NCBI RefSeq assembly: GCF_006443095.1
Contig: NZ_VFWZ01000008.1
Coordinates: 124,001 to 188,000, forward strand
Reading direction: 5' to 3'
Length of the DNA: 64,000 nucleotides
Source: Aquimarina algicola
GTDB taxonomy: Bacteria; Bacteroidota; Bacteroidia; Flavobacteriales; Flavobacteriaceae
Below are positions 44,214 to 53,615 of the stretch, piece by piece. Numbering within the stretch: the first letter of the stretch is position 1; each line of letters opens with the position of its first letter. The translations under genes were made by a program, and so were the position numbers. The notes under the pieces are model-generated. The model searched no databases. It was not told the origin of the DNA and saw only the letters and a list, made by a program, of their open reading frames with translations.

Positions 44214-45026
44214 ATGCCTTATTTTAAAACAGAAATTTGCAACTATTACTTTCAACAAAAAGGGAAAGGGAAAACATTAATTTTTGCTCATGGATTATTT
44301 GTTGACCACACAATTTTTGAACATCAGTTTGAGCATTTAAGCAAAAACTATAATTGCTTTTCTTTTGATCTACCAGGTCATAGCAAATCAAATTTTAGGG
44401 AAAGCGGTTGGACCTTACAAGAAATTGCTGACGATTTCTATAAATTTATAATCAAAAACAAAATTAGAAAACCAATTCTAATAGGACAATCGCAAGGAGG
44501 CATGATTTTTATGCGATTGGCTATAAAATTTCCTGATTTAGTTGGTGGGCTAATATTAATAGGTACCTCGTCAAAAGCAGAATACAAAAATAGATTCCCT
44601 TTTTGGAAAGAGGTAATTCTAACGTTAGAAACTCAAAATAATTCGAAGGTTAATAACTTGCTAGCACAAATTCAAAAAAACGTGGTATCAGAATATTTTT
44701 TAAAAAACTCACCCTCTAAAGCTTTGCAAGAGTTAAAAATGATGCAAAATCATCATCCCATTGGTCTGAGTTTATCTACACAAGCTGCTGTTTTACATCG
44801 AACAGATATTTCTGATCAAATTCATAAAATAAAATGTAAGACATTAATTGTTTGTGGGGTTGATGATCATGCAACACCCATAGAAATATCTGAAATGATG
44901 AATACAGAAATTAAGGGTGCACAACTTGAAATCATCCAAAATGCTTCTCACCATATTCCAATTGAAAAACCGGAAGCACTGACCAACTCAATTTTCAAAT
45001 TCGTCATTATGAATAATAAATTATGA
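44214..45026 (+). CDS. Alpha/beta hydrolase
   Basis: 270 residues. FAHGLFVDHTIFEHQFEHL oxyanion region, nucleophile GQSQGG, IVCGVDDHATPIEI with Asp, and SHHIPIEKPEAL with His: a classical cytoplasmic MhpC-type hydrolase. Its stop overlaps a following small ORF at ATGA. Together with the AraC and NTF2-like genes it repeats the regulator/NTF2/hydrolase theme of 7.5-10.6 kb. Confidence 0.82.
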   Translation: MPYFKTEICNYYFQQKGKGKTLIFAHGLFVDHTIFEHQFEHLSKNYNCFSFDLPGHSKSNFRESGWTLQEIADDFYKFIIKNKIRKPILIGQSQGGMIFMRLAIKFPDLVGGLILIGTSSKAEYKNRFPFWKEVILTLETQNNSKVNNLLAQIQKNVVSEYFLKNSPSKALQELKMMQNHHPIGLSLSTQAAVLHRTDISDQIHKIKCKTLIVCGVDDHATPIEISEMMNTEIKGAQLEIIQNASHHIPIEKPEALTNSIFKFVIMNNKL

Positions 45027-45163
45027 AATGCTTCATGATATTAATAATTGTAATGTTTGTGTACACAGGTTTTTCTCATGTTTTAAACAGAACTTTTGTT
45101 TTGAAAGAGGTTGTAATTTATACGGGTTTTGGTTTTAATCCAAAGTTTAATGTATTTTTATAA
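45023..45163 (+). CDS. Possible 46-aa exported peptide
   Basis: ATGA overlap with the hydrolase stop, then CFMILIIVMFVYTGFS, a signal-like segment, and a short mature part ending GFGFNPKFNVFL. Perhaps the N-terminal piece of a truncated gene; coupling to the preceding gene favours translation. Confidence 0.35.
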   Translation: MKCFMILIIVMFVYTGFSHVLNRTFVLKEVVIYTGFGFNPKFNVFL

Positions 45164-45303
45164 GGTTAGCTAAATGAAAAGGTTTAGCTTTAAAATGAAA
45201 AATTAAAGCACAAAGGATTGGGCTTATAGCTAAAATAAAAATAATCACTTATTTTCTGATTTACTTGCTATATATTAAGAGCTACCCTATAAATAGATAA
45301 ATA

Positions 45304-45675
45304 ATGAATCCAGAAGAATTTATTAAATCATATGAAAGAGCTTTAGGAACTCAAGATTGGAAAATAATCGAGCCTTTAATTTTCGAAAATGTAAGTGTTA
45401 CCTTTTCTAATGGAGAGGTTCACATTGGAAAAGAAAATGTTCAAAAAGCGTTTGAGAAAAATTTTTCTATAATTAAGAATGAAAAATATACTATTGAAAA
45501 CATAAAATGGTTAGTAAAAGATAAAAAGTATGCGGTCTATTTATTCGAATTTAATTGGACTGGGATTATAGATGGAGAATCTAGATCTGGAAATGGAATT
45601 GGGACATCTGTTTTAATAAAAGAAAGTGCTAGATGGAAATTATTAACTGAACATTTAGGGAGAAAAACTTCTTAA
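45304..45675 (+). CDS. SnoaL-like (DUF4440-type) protein
   Basis: 123 residues. EEFIKSYERALGTQDWKIIEPLI, VHIGKENVQKAFEKNFSII, IDGESRSGNGIGTSVLIKESARWKLLTEHLG: an NTF2-like fold with the W-K end typical of DUF4440 proteins. Ligand-binding or enzyme, unassigned. Single-gene unit after a 277-nt gap. Confidence 0.78.
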   Translation: MNPEEFIKSYERALGTQDWKIIEPLIFENVSVTFSNGEVHIGKENVQKAFEKNFSIIKNEKYTIENIKWLVKDKKYAVYLFEFNWTGIIDGESRSGNGIGTSVLIKESARWKLLTEHLGRKTS

Positions 45676-45782
45676 ATTAGGATTCGCAATAAGGTTAGTT
45701 TGATAATTACTGTTAAACAATAATACCATTTACAATGTATTAAAACGTATTTTACACTAATCTTTACCAACAATTTGAATAC

Positions 45783-47180
45783 ATGAGAAAACTATTGCTA
45801 ATCATAATAAGTTTTGCTTTTTGCATAAATCTATCCGCACAAAATGCATTTAGGACAGCCTGCAATGGTAATTTGTTAAGATTAGACAGTTTACTCACAA
45901 ATAGTAAAATTGATATAAAAGACGACAGGGGTAGATCTTTATTGCATTGGGCAGTGGCGTGTAAACAAAAAGAAGTATTTGACTTTTTAATTGAGAAAGA
46001 TATAAATATCAATAGAGTTGATAATCAAAAAAAAACACCATTACATGTAGCAGCTCAATTCAACAATATAGAATACTTTGACTATTTGATTGAATTGCAA
46101 CCAAATAATGATTGGCAGTCTTTATATGGAGCATCATTAATTGAGCAAGCTGTATTGAATAGAAATAAAGAGCTTATAGAAAAATTAATTAGTAGTGGAG
46201 TCGATATAAACATCAAAAATAAAAGAGGGAGTACAGGTTTGGAAATCTCACAAAGAATAGGTGCACAGCAACTGTCTGAATTTCTAATTTCTCAAGGAGC
46301 AGATCAAGGTCTTGTCCATAAATTAGATATGAAGGGGAGATATATGGGAATGGAAAGACCTGAAAAAAAACCTAAAATGTTCGCTCCTAACTTCATTTCT
46401 ACCGAAGAGCAAGAATTTGGTTCTGTATTTAACAAAAAGGGAACGGAGTTCTATTTTGGTGTTGATGTAGGTAAAAGAAATGAAATTCGATATTCTAAAA
46501 TGGTAAAAGGCAGATGGTCTAAGCCAGAAACTATTATTTCGCATGAAAGATATAGCTACAATGACCCATTTCTTTCAAACGATGAAAACAGGTTATATTT
46601 CATATCTACAAGAACCTTAGATGGAAAGGGAAAAATCAAAGATGTCGATATATGGTATGTTGAAAGGAGGAGTGAGGGGTGGTCAGAACCGATAAATGCA
46701 GGTTCAAATATTAATACGAGTGGTGATGAATATTATATTTCTTTTACAGATGATGGAACCATGTATTTTGCTTCGAATGGTCAACCTCGAAAAGATACAT
46801 CCAGAACAGACCATGATATATACTATGCCAAATTTATTGACAATGAATTTCAAAAGCCCGTATTACTCAGTTCAGCAGTAAACACAACCGGGTATGAAGC
46901 AGATGTTTTTGTTGCACCAGACGAGTCTTACATTATATTCTGCTCCATTCGTGACGGCGGATTTGGAAGAGGAGATCTATATATTAGTTTCAAGGACTCA
47001 AATGGAAATTGGACAGGAGCAGTTAATATGGGTAAAGAAATAAATACCAGGAATTATGAATACTGCCCTTTTGTTACCAAAGATGGAAAGTTTCTCTTTT
47101 ATACAAGTAACCAAGATATATATTGGGTTAGCACAAAAATTATTGAAGAAATAAAAGAAAAAAGACAGGTAACACACTAA
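45783..47180 (+). CDS. Ankyrin repeat / PD40 propeller fusion, exported
   Basis: 465 residues, signal peptide 1-19 (CINLSAQ). Residues about 20-185 form four to five ankyrin repeats (GRSLLHWAVACKQKEVFDFL, KTPLHVAAQFNNIEYFDYL, INIKNKRGSTGLEISQRIG). Residues about 205-455 form a PD40 propeller (NDENRLYFISTR, SFTDDGTMYFASN, VAPDESYIIFCS, VTKDGKFLFYTS), the same type as at 3655-4656. This domain combination is unusual and suggests a periplasmic protein-binding scaffold. Confidence 0.82.
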   Translation: MRKLLLIIISFAFCINLSAQNAFRTACNGNLLRLDSLLTNSKIDIKDDRGRSLLHWAVACKQKEVFDFLIEKDININRVDNQKKTPLHVAAQFNNIEYFDYLIELQPNNDWQSLYGASLIEQAVLNRNKELIEKLISSGVDINIKNKRGSTGLEISQRIGAQQLSEFLISQGADQGLVHKLDMKGRYMGMERPEKKPKMFAPNFISTEEQEFGSVFNKKGTEFYFGVDVGKRNEIRYSKMVKGRWSKPETIISHERYSYNDPFLSNDENRLYFISTRTLDGKGKIKDVDIWYVERRSEGWSEPINAGSNINTSGDEYYISFTDDGTMYFASNGQPRKDTSRTDHDIYYAKFIDNEFQKPVLLSSAVNTTGYEADVFVAPDESYIIFCSIRDGGFGRGDLYISFKDSNGNWTGAVNMGKEINTRNYEYCPFVTKDGKFLFYTSNQDIYWVSTKIIEEIKEKRQVTH

Positions 47181-47256
47181 CAAATCAGATGCTACGCTTG
47201 TTATACTAACCGTAATACACAATAAAGAAACTACCAAATTCATTCACTTAAAATAA

Positions 47257-47793
47257 ATGCCAAAAATCCAAGAATATAGAGAAAAATTAAACCTCACTCA
47301 AGAAGAGTTAGCCGAAAAATCGGGATTATCTGTAAGAACAATACAAAGAATTGAAGCTGGTGCAAAATTAAAAGGACATACGCTAAATGCTTTAGCAAAT
47401 GCGCTGGGTATTGAAAAAGACATTTTGGTGAATACAAAATCAGCAGAATATACAAACTTAAAATTGGTAAAGTGGATTAACCTGTCCTCATTGCCATTTA
47501 TACTTATCCCTTTTGCAAATATTTTAGTTCCTGCCATCCTTATCTACAAAACAAAAGAATATAATGCGTTGACTAAGCAGATTGTATCTATACAAATTTT
47601 ATGGACTATTATCTCTGCAATTGTTTTTTTTCTTAGCCCATTTATCAATAGACTTTTTTCTGTAGAAATTCGCATAACATTAATTGTACTCGTCATCTCT
47701 ATATTGATAAATATCTTGATAATAGTACTAAATTCTATCGAATTAGATAGAAATAAAAAACTTCTTATTAGATTGAATTTCAGCATGGTATAA
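47257..47793 (+). CDS. XRE-type HTH protein with membrane anchor
   Basis: 178 residues. Classic XRE HTH (YREKLNLTQEELAEKSGLS, RTIQRIEAGAKLKGHTLNALANAL) in residues 1-65, then three or four transmembrane helices (LPFILIPFANILVPAILIY, IVSIQILWTIISAIVFFLSPF, ITLIVLVISILINILIIVL). Such membrane-bound regulators often sense envelope state; target unknown. No immediate partner. Confidence 0.82.
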   Translation: MPKIQEYREKLNLTQEELAEKSGLSVRTIQRIEAGAKLKGHTLNALANALGIEKDILVNTKSAEYTNLKLVKWINLSSLPFILIPFANILVPAILIYKTKEYNALTKQIVSIQILWTIISAIVFFLSPFINRLFSVEIRITLIVLVISILINILIIVLNSIELDRNKKLLIRLNFSMV

Positions 47794-47899
47794 CTCCTGT
47801 CGTGAAACTGTCGGCTTATTTTCGTGTTGTTTTTGTGCTTCATTGTGTTTCAAATTTGGACTATTGTACCATAGTTCAATTAAAACATGACAAACAATA

Positions 47900-49411
47900 A
47901 TGAAGCATTTAAGATTAATACTATTCACCGCATTAAGTATATTCTCTATTGGCATAAATGGGCAGGTTTCAAAAGAATCAAAAATATTCCAAGAATTAAA
48001 AAAAGCAGACAGCCTGTTTTTCCAAAAAGGCTTTAATAATTGTAATTTAGAGGTCTTAGAACACTACCTACCTTCAGATTTTGAGTTTTATCATGATGAA
48101 AATGGAATGCAAAACAAAGAACAATTTATTAAAGGGTTCAAAGAAAGTATTTGTTCAAATCCTGATAGAAAACCAATACGAAAAATTGTTGAAGAAAGCG
48201 TAGAAGTTTTTAGACTAAAAAATAATGGCGAAACCTATGGTGCAATTCAAAAAGGGGTACATTTATTCTACATAAAAGAACCAGATAAAGCATTATATCT
48301 CACTAACATCGCAAAATTCACTTCGATTTGGCGTCTTAAAGAGGGGCAATGGAAACTTACAAGAGTATTGAGTTACGACCACAAAGAACCTAAAGCCGAT
48401 TATGGAAAAGGATTTAATGCTAATTATCCAATGCCTTTATTCGACAATGATATCAAAATAGAAACGTTACTGCAAAAACATAAAATACCATCAATTTCCA
48501 TTGGTTTGATACAACAAGGTAAGATAAGTCAAGTTAGAACTTTTGGCGTACAAAAAGATACCATCAAAGCAGGAATAAACACTATTTACAAAGTAGCGTC
48601 TTTGACCAAACCTATTATGGCAAACGTAGTATTAAAATTGATAGACAAAAAAGAACTGGATTTAGATGAACCACTATCTCAATATTACATTGATGATGAT
48701 TTAAAAAACCACCCGTATTTAAATAAATTGACTGTTCGAAACATATTGTCTCATCAATCCGGTTTTCCGAACTGGCGATACCTAACCCAAACAAAGAAAC
48801 TACATTTTAAAAGAGAACCCGGGACGCAATGGGAATACTCAGGAGAGGGTTTTGAATATTTAAGAAAAGCTATCGAAAATAAACTTCAAAGGCCTTTAGA
48901 AGAAATTGCTCAAGAACTATTGTTTGATACTTTGCAAATGAAAAACACGTCTTTTTATTGGACCACAGACATCAACGAAAATTTATATGCTGTCGAACAC
49001 GACAAAAATGGAAAAGAAATTCCTTTTGAAAAATATACAAATGCAAATGCCTCTGCAAATCTATTGACCACAGCAGAAGACTATTCAAAATTTTTGGTTC
49101 ATTTATTGAATGGAGCCGGAATATCAAAAGAGTTATATAAAGAGTTTATTAACCCCCATACCAAAGAGAAAGAAGGAATTTTTTGGGGATTAGGAATGCA
49201 GATACTACCAAACCTGAATGCAAAAGAAATCATTGTAATGCACACAGGAGGAGATTATGGTATCAAAACAATTGCTGTATTATCATTAAAATCAAAGAAA
49301 GGGTTGGTCATATTTGCCAATTCTGAAAATGGAATGGTACTTTGGCAAAAATTATTAGACGAATACTTACCTGAATATGGAAATGAAATCATGAATAGGA
49401 ATATGAAATAG
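47900..49411 (+). CDS. Exported class C beta-lactamase-like serine hydrolase with NTF2-like domain
   Basis: 503 residues, signal peptide 1-21 (SIGINGQ). Residues about 30-160 form an NTF2/DUF4440-like domain. The serine hydrolase follows (170-495), with SLTK (Ser-x-x-Lys), YSGEG (Tyr-Ser) and HTGGDYG in the KTG position. Related to beta-lactamase class C and DD-peptidase-like esterases; not necessarily a lactamase. A second serine hydrolase lies at 59861-61255. Confidence 0.84.
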   Translation: MKHLRLILFTALSIFSIGINGQVSKESKIFQELKKADSLFFQKGFNNCNLEVLEHYLPSDFEFYHDENGMQNKEQFIKGFKESICSNPDRKPIRKIVEESVEVFRLKNNGETYGAIQKGVHLFYIKEPDKALYLTNIAKFTSIWRLKEGQWKLTRVLSYDHKEPKADYGKGFNANYPMPLFDNDIKIETLLQKHKIPSISIGLIQQGKISQVRTFGVQKDTIKAGINTIYKVASLTKPIMANVVLKLIDKKELDLDEPLSQYYIDDDLKNHPYLNKLTVRNILSHQSGFPNWRYLTQTKKLHFKREPGTQWEYSGEGFEYLRKAIENKLQRPLEEIAQELLFDTLQMKNTSFYWTTDINENLYAVEHDKNGKEIPFEKYTNANASANLLTTAEDYSKFLVHLLNGAGISKELYKEFINPHTKEKEGIFWGLGMQILPNLNAKEIIVMHTGGDYGIKTIAVLSLKSKKGLVIFANSENGMVLWQKLLDEYLPEYGNEIMNRNMK

Positions 49412-49422
49412 CACTGGATATA

Positions 49423-49439
49423 ACAACGGTTACCGTTGT
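49423..49439 (+). repeat. Compact inverted repeat of cassette-type cores
   Basis: ACAACGGT, T, ACCGTTGT: a perfect 8-bp inverted repeat that unites a 5'-type core (TAACAACGG) and a 3'-type core (CCGTTGTG) with nothing in between, as if an element had collapsed. It is 12 nt after the serine hydrolase stop. Confidence 0.5.
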
Positions 49440-49600
49440 GTAAACCTTTAATTTTTGAAAAACAATCCCTACCAACATCATTTTAATACTGATGCTATTC
49501 AGGTATAAACGATTTATATAAGAATATACAACATATCGTTCTCACAACACAGCTTCATGATTTTAAAAAAATAGATGTATACAAAAACTCATTTTTGTCT

Positions 49601-49698
49601 CGCCGCCATGTTTAACTAATGTAACCTGATTGTATTAGAAACAGATTTATACAACTTTGCGAACATAAAAAATAATTACTTTTATGTTCTGGATATAT
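49601..49698 (+). repeat. Promoter-bearing intergenic repeat, copy 3
   Basis: Homologous to 36347-36447 (shared CATGTTTAA, TTGTATTA-AAAC-GATTT, ACAACTTTGC, TTTTAT-TTC-GGATATAT). It runs into CATTGTTAGCA at 49721-49730, a 3' core, directly before the next gene. Confidence 0.65.
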
Positions 49699-49738
49699 AG
49701 GATATATGTTCTTTATAACATTGTTAGCAGCAAGCGAA

Positions 49739-50263
49739 ATGAAACGAATAAGACTAAAAAGTATTTCAGATAATTATTTTCAAGAAGCCTGGAAACTTTA
49801 TGAAGATACTTTTCCTTTTGAAGAGAGGAGACCGTTAGATAATCAATCTAAAGTGTTGCGAAATGACAATTATCATTTTGATGTTTTAATTGATAAAAAC
49901 CAATTTATAGGATTTATTTTGTGGTGGGATTTTGAAACACATAAATACATAGACCATTTTGCTACGGTTTTAGAACAAAGAAATAAAGGTATTGGAAAGT
50001 TAATTCTGAATAAGTTTATTGATAGTGATGACAAACTGATTATACTGGAGGTTGAATTACCTACCTCCGATATTAATGAGCGTAGGATAAAATTTTATGA
50101 AAGAGTAGGCTTTAAACTAAATGAACATTATTATGAAGTACCTCCTATAAAAGAAGATGAACTTCCGCTACAACTGTTACTAATGTCATATCCGAATATG
50201 ATACCTAAAAAAGAAGTTGATCTGTTTGTAGAAAAATATCATCCCATTATTTTCAAAAACTAA
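49739..50263 (+). CDS. GNAT N-acetyltransferase
   Basis: 174 residues from the ATG at 49739; the frame from 49706 would start inside the repeat. GNAT core: YIDHFATVLEQRNKGIGKLILNKF (motif A) and ERRIKFYERVGFKLNEHYY (motif B). The beginning (FQEAWKLYEDTFPFEERRP) is typical of one flavobacterial GNAT group. Acceptor unknown. Confidence 0.82.
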   Translation: MKRIRLKSISDNYFQEAWKLYEDTFPFEERRPLDNQSKVLRNDNYHFDVLIDKNQFIGFILWWDFETHKYIDHFATVLEQRNKGIGKLILNKFIDSDDKLIILEVELPTSDINERRIKFYERVGFKLNEHYYEVPPIKEDELPLQLLLMSYPNMIPKKEVDLFVEKYHPIIFKN

Positions 50264-50391
50264 TCCTGAAATTTTGGAAAAGCAAATAGTTATAAATTGA
50301 AATAAAGCCAGCTACTAAAAAAAGAATATCCAAATTATAAAGAGATTGAATTTAAATATTATTGGGAACAAATGAAATAAAATAAACAGTT

Positions 50392-50555
50392 GGTAACACT
50401 ACATAAAAAGCAAAGGGCTTTCATGTTTAATGCAAGGGTTTGTGATTATTTGTAAAGTCGCCAACTAAAATTAGGCATTTACAAAAATGATAAAAACCAA
50501 ATATTTATATTTGGCTTGTCACCTACCGTGTGTTTCATACACTAAGCCGTTATGT
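50392..50555 (+). repeat. Cassette-type element (R-type)
   Basis: Starts GGTAACACTACATAAAAAGC, contains AAGTCGCCAACTAAAATT and ATTTATATTTGGCTT, and ends AGCCGTTATGTGTC. Long blocks match 61267-61460 and the half element at 51828-51909. A stranded gene tail (KKEYPNYKEIEFKYYWEQMK) ends 12 nt before it. Confidence 0.65.
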
Positions 50556-50619
50556 GTCATTTGCAATCCTAAAACCAAAATTAAGCTTATTAATTATTAT
50601 AAAACCTGTATATTCTGAT

Positions 50620-51813
50620 ATGATTCCCAAATGTTTAGTATTATTGACCATATTATCAATGCTGTCTTGCCAAAAAGAAATAATTAACTTTGAAATAGTA
50701 GAGAACCCAAAAATCTTGTTTAATAGCGAAATACCAGCCTTTCAAACAACTCTTTTTGGTCATAAAATCGGAGATACAATTAGTGTATTTGATACAAAAA
50801 GATTGAAAAATTTAGATTCACTCCCTTTAACATATAAAATCATATCATATAAAAAAGGCTATAATTTTATAATAAATTATGGACAAATACAGTCATTTCG
50901 TCTAAATCAAGAAGGATTAAAAGATTATAAAAATATTAAAAAAGATAGTATTGAAATAGTATTTGGGAAAGCTGATGTTAAAGATGAATTAAGAGACTCT
51001 TATGAAAATGAACTCTATGCAACTCACTTTATTTATAAAAAAAGAAATTTAATGGTCTCTTATGACGACAATAATAATTCAATTGGATACATCTCTATAG
51101 GAGACTTGCCACGCCCAGAGTTATTAAAAGCCAATATTAATTCCCAAAAAAAAATCACTCATCTTAATTTAGCTAACCAAAACTACACATCTATTCCTGA
51201 AGAAATCAAAAAATTTTCTAATTTGAGAATTCTAAATTTAAGTAATAATCAATTAACCAATTTACCCAATTGGATTAGAGACTTTAAAAAACTGGAAGTT
51301 TTAGATCTAAGCACAAACAAAATAAAATATTTACCTAATACTATAGGAGAACTGACTAATCTATCTGATATTGAACTTCATACTAATAAATTAACAAAAT
51401 TACCTGATTCATTCTGCAATCTCACTAATATAACCTGGCTTGCTATATACGATAATGAATTACAAACTCTTCCTGATCCTATCGGAAACCTTTCAAAATT
51501 AGAAGGTATTGTTGCTACTAATAATAAGATAAAAGACCTACCAATTTCAATAGGAAAATTATCAAAATTAAAAACTGTAATATTTAAAAATAACTTACTA
51601 CAAACAATGCCTAAATCAATAAATGAATGGATTAATATTGATAGGTTAGACCTAAGGGAAAATCCTTTTACTGAAGTTCAAAAAAAGGAAATAAGAAGTA
51701 TGTTCCCACATAAGCACATACTGTTTAGTATTAATTCTGAACTTTTAAAGAATGTAAAAAAAGATACAATTATTAAAGGTGATAATACATACCATTATAT
51801 AAAAGGGAATTAG
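50620..51813 (+). CDS. Leucine-rich repeat lipoprotein
   Basis: 397 residues from the ATG at 50620; the frame back to 50530 reads through the element end. Lipobox LSMLSC (Cys17). An N-terminal non-repeat domain (about 25-190) is followed by seven to eight LRRs (ITHLNLANQNYTSIPEEI, LRILNLSNNQLTNLPNWI, LEVLDLSTNKIKYLPNTIG ..). The C-cap NPFTEVQKKEIRSMF is shared with the LRR genes at 34 and 57.7 kb. Confidence 0.83.
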   Translation: MIPKCLVLLTILSMLSCQKEIINFEIVENPKILFNSEIPAFQTTLFGHKIGDTISVFDTKRLKNLDSLPLTYKIISYKKGYNFIINYGQIQSFRLNQEGLKDYKNIKKDSIEIVFGKADVKDELRDSYENELYATHFIYKKRNLMVSYDDNNNSIGYISIGDLPRPELLKANINSQKKITHLNLANQNYTSIPEEIKKFSNLRILNLSNNQLTNLPNWIRDFKKLEVLDLSTNKIKYLPNTIGELTNLSDIELHTNKLTKLPDSFCNLTNITWLAIYDNELQTLPDPIGNLSKLEGIVATNNKIKDLPISIGKLSKLKTVIFKNNLLQTMPKSINEWINIDRLDLRENPFTEVQKKEIRSMFPHKHILFSINSELLKNVKKDTIIKGDNTYHYIKGN

Positions 51814-51827
51814 AAGATTATTCCAAA

Positions 51828-51909
51828 ATTTGATATTTTTCTACTATGTCACCAAACCGAAACGTATCGCTTATCATCTATCCTAAGTTTCTTACACTAA
51901 ACGTTGTGC
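51828..51909 (+). repeat. 3' half of a cassette-type element
   Basis: AAACCGAAACGTATCGCTTATC, TTTCTTACAC and AAACGTTGTGCGTC align with the ends of 50392-50555 and 61267-61460. No clear 5' core follows the LRR gene. Confidence 0.55.
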
Positions 51910-52024
51910 GTCATTTTTAAAAAAGAAATATCAAGTAACATATTGCCTTTATAATCGTCTCATTATTTTAAACCCACAAGAGCTTTCAAAATTACTCACA
52001 GCTCAATTTCTAAAAAATAGAACA

Positions 52025-52693
52025 ATGGAACATAAAATGAGTCAAACAAGTACTGTTAGAAACCTCAGAATTCTTTATCCAATTTGGGTTCTTGTCGGAA
52101 TTTTTAGCATCATTTATGTTCCCTCTATTTTGATTGATTTTACTGATCCCTTGCAAACGACCGAAAATATTACAGAAAACATTCTTCTATTTAGACTAGG
52201 AATTGCCGGGAGATTAGTATCCCAGTTGCTCTTTATTATCATACCGTTTCTTCTTTATAAGTTATTCAGAAATTTTGATAAGACAACATCTGCTTTAATG
52301 CTTATCCTCGCATTGATCAGCATACCTATTTCAATGTTAAATGAAGTAATAAGCTTAAATGTTATTAATCATTTGGACAATCCGGTACAAGTTGTAGAAT
52401 TATTACAGCTTTATAATCAAGGAATGAATATTTCTATAATTTTTTGGGGATTATGGTTGCTCCCTCTCGGGTGGTTAGTATATAAATTTAACTTGTTCCC
52501 TAAATTAATCGGTTTTTTTCTATTTTTAGCAGGATTTGGATATCTGATTAATTCTTTTTTTAAAATAATATCTCCTGATTTTGATCAACTAAGTTTAATT
52601 TTGGAGATAATGACCTTTGGCGAATTACTATTTATTCTATGGCTTGTATTTCGAGGAATAAATAAACGAGCGCACAACAATGTATTACTGTAA
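52025..52693 (+). CDS. DUF4386 membrane protein
   Basis: 222 residues with six transmembrane helices, fitting DUF4386 (LVGIFSIIYVPSIL, LFRLGIAGRLVSQLLFII, LFPKLIGFFLFLAGFGYLINS, typical GWLVYKFNLFP). An ATG at 52037 is an alternative start. Function unknown. The end NNVLL and the TAA lie in the first part of a cassette element (CACAACAATGTATTACTGTAA), as for the GNAT at 38.5 kb. Confidence 0.82.
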   Translation: MEHKMSQTSTVRNLRILYPIWVLVGIFSIIYVPSILIDFTDPLQTTENITENILLFRLGIAGRLVSQLLFIIIPFLLYKLFRNFDKTTSALMLILALISIPISMLNEVISLNVINHLDNPVQVVELLQLYNQGMNISIIFWGLWLLPLGWLVYKFNLFPKLIGFFLFLAGFGYLINSFFKIISPDFDQLSLILEIMTFGELLFILWLVFRGINKRAHNNVLL

Positions 52694-52700
52694 TTGCAGC
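52672..52700 (+). repeat. 5' end of cassette-type element overlapping the DUF4386 stop
   Basis: CACAACAATGTATTACTG then TAATTGC, equivalent to 38941-38970. Confidence 0.5.
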
Positions 52701-52833
52701 TTCATTGACAAGTAATGATTTGATTTTTTACATAGAGGATGAGAGGCAACAAGCAGATGAGGATAAATATAATATTCATTATGTTAGAATCGTAATGAGT
52801 ATAATGACAAATGAATTTATAAACAGGTTTTAA

Positions 52834-53583
52834 ATGATTTACTTTCAGCAACAAGCTCATCAAAATCTTAAAGATTATGTAAGATGTTACTGGAAATTTG
52901 AAAATAACAATGACTATTTTCAATCTTATACAATATTACCTGATGGATTTTTCGATTTACTGATTTGCTATTACAAAGACAATCTGGAAAAAGTTCTTTT
53001 AACCGGTTTATGGGATCATAAAACCAATGTAGTTATCTCACCCAAAACTACAATATATGGTATACAGTTTAGGTTACTTGCAATTGAAAATATAATTCAA
53101 GAAAGTATTTCTCCGTTATTAAATAACATTAAGGACTTTGAAACATCTTATTTGAGGCTTGATCAATTTAGTAAAAATGATGATTCTTTATTCTTTAAAC
53201 ATTTAGATCGATGCTTATTATCACTTATTGAAGCGCAAGCTTCGATTGATCCAAGGAAATCGATTCTTTTAAAATCGATTAATCAGACAAAAGGAAATCA
53301 AACAATAGAATATTATTCGCAGAAAGCGCATTGGTCAAAGCGACAAATTAATCGATATTTCCAATCTACTTTTGGACTTCCATTAAAAAAATATTGCAGT
53401 ATCCGAAAAGGAGCTTCTAATTATAGTCAAATAAAACAAGGAGAATTGTTTCCTCAACGAGGTTATTTTGACCAATCCCATTTCATAAAAGATATAAAGA
53501 AAATAACAGGATTTACTCCCAAAGTGTTACTAAAGAATGAAAACGACCGATTTTTACAATTTTCAATCATCAAAAGTAAATAA
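52834..53583 (+). CDS. AraC family regulator
   Basis: 249 residues. The N-terminus (MIYFQQQAHQNLKDYVRCYWKFE) is of the DUF6597 type seen in flavobacterial AraC proteins; the C-terminus is a HTH_18 pair (QTIEYYSQKAHWSKRQINRYFQ, GYFDQSHFIKDIKKITGFTP). It leads an operon with a YdhR-like monooxygenase (32 nt) and probably a DinB protein. Confidence 0.85.
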   Translation: MIYFQQQAHQNLKDYVRCYWKFENNNDYFQSYTILPDGFFDLLICYYKDNLEKVLLTGLWDHKTNVVISPKTTIYGIQFRLLAIENIIQESISPLLNNIKDFETSYLRLDQFSKNDDSLFFKHLDRCLLSLIEAQASIDPRKSILLKSINQTKGNQTIEYYSQKAHWSKRQINRYFQSTFGLPLKKYCSIRKGASNYSQIKQGELFPQRGYFDQSHFIKDIKKITGFTPKVLLKNENDRFLQFSIIKSK

Positions 53584-53615
53584 ATTGTGACTTTATAAAT
53601 CAAAATTTAAGTTTT

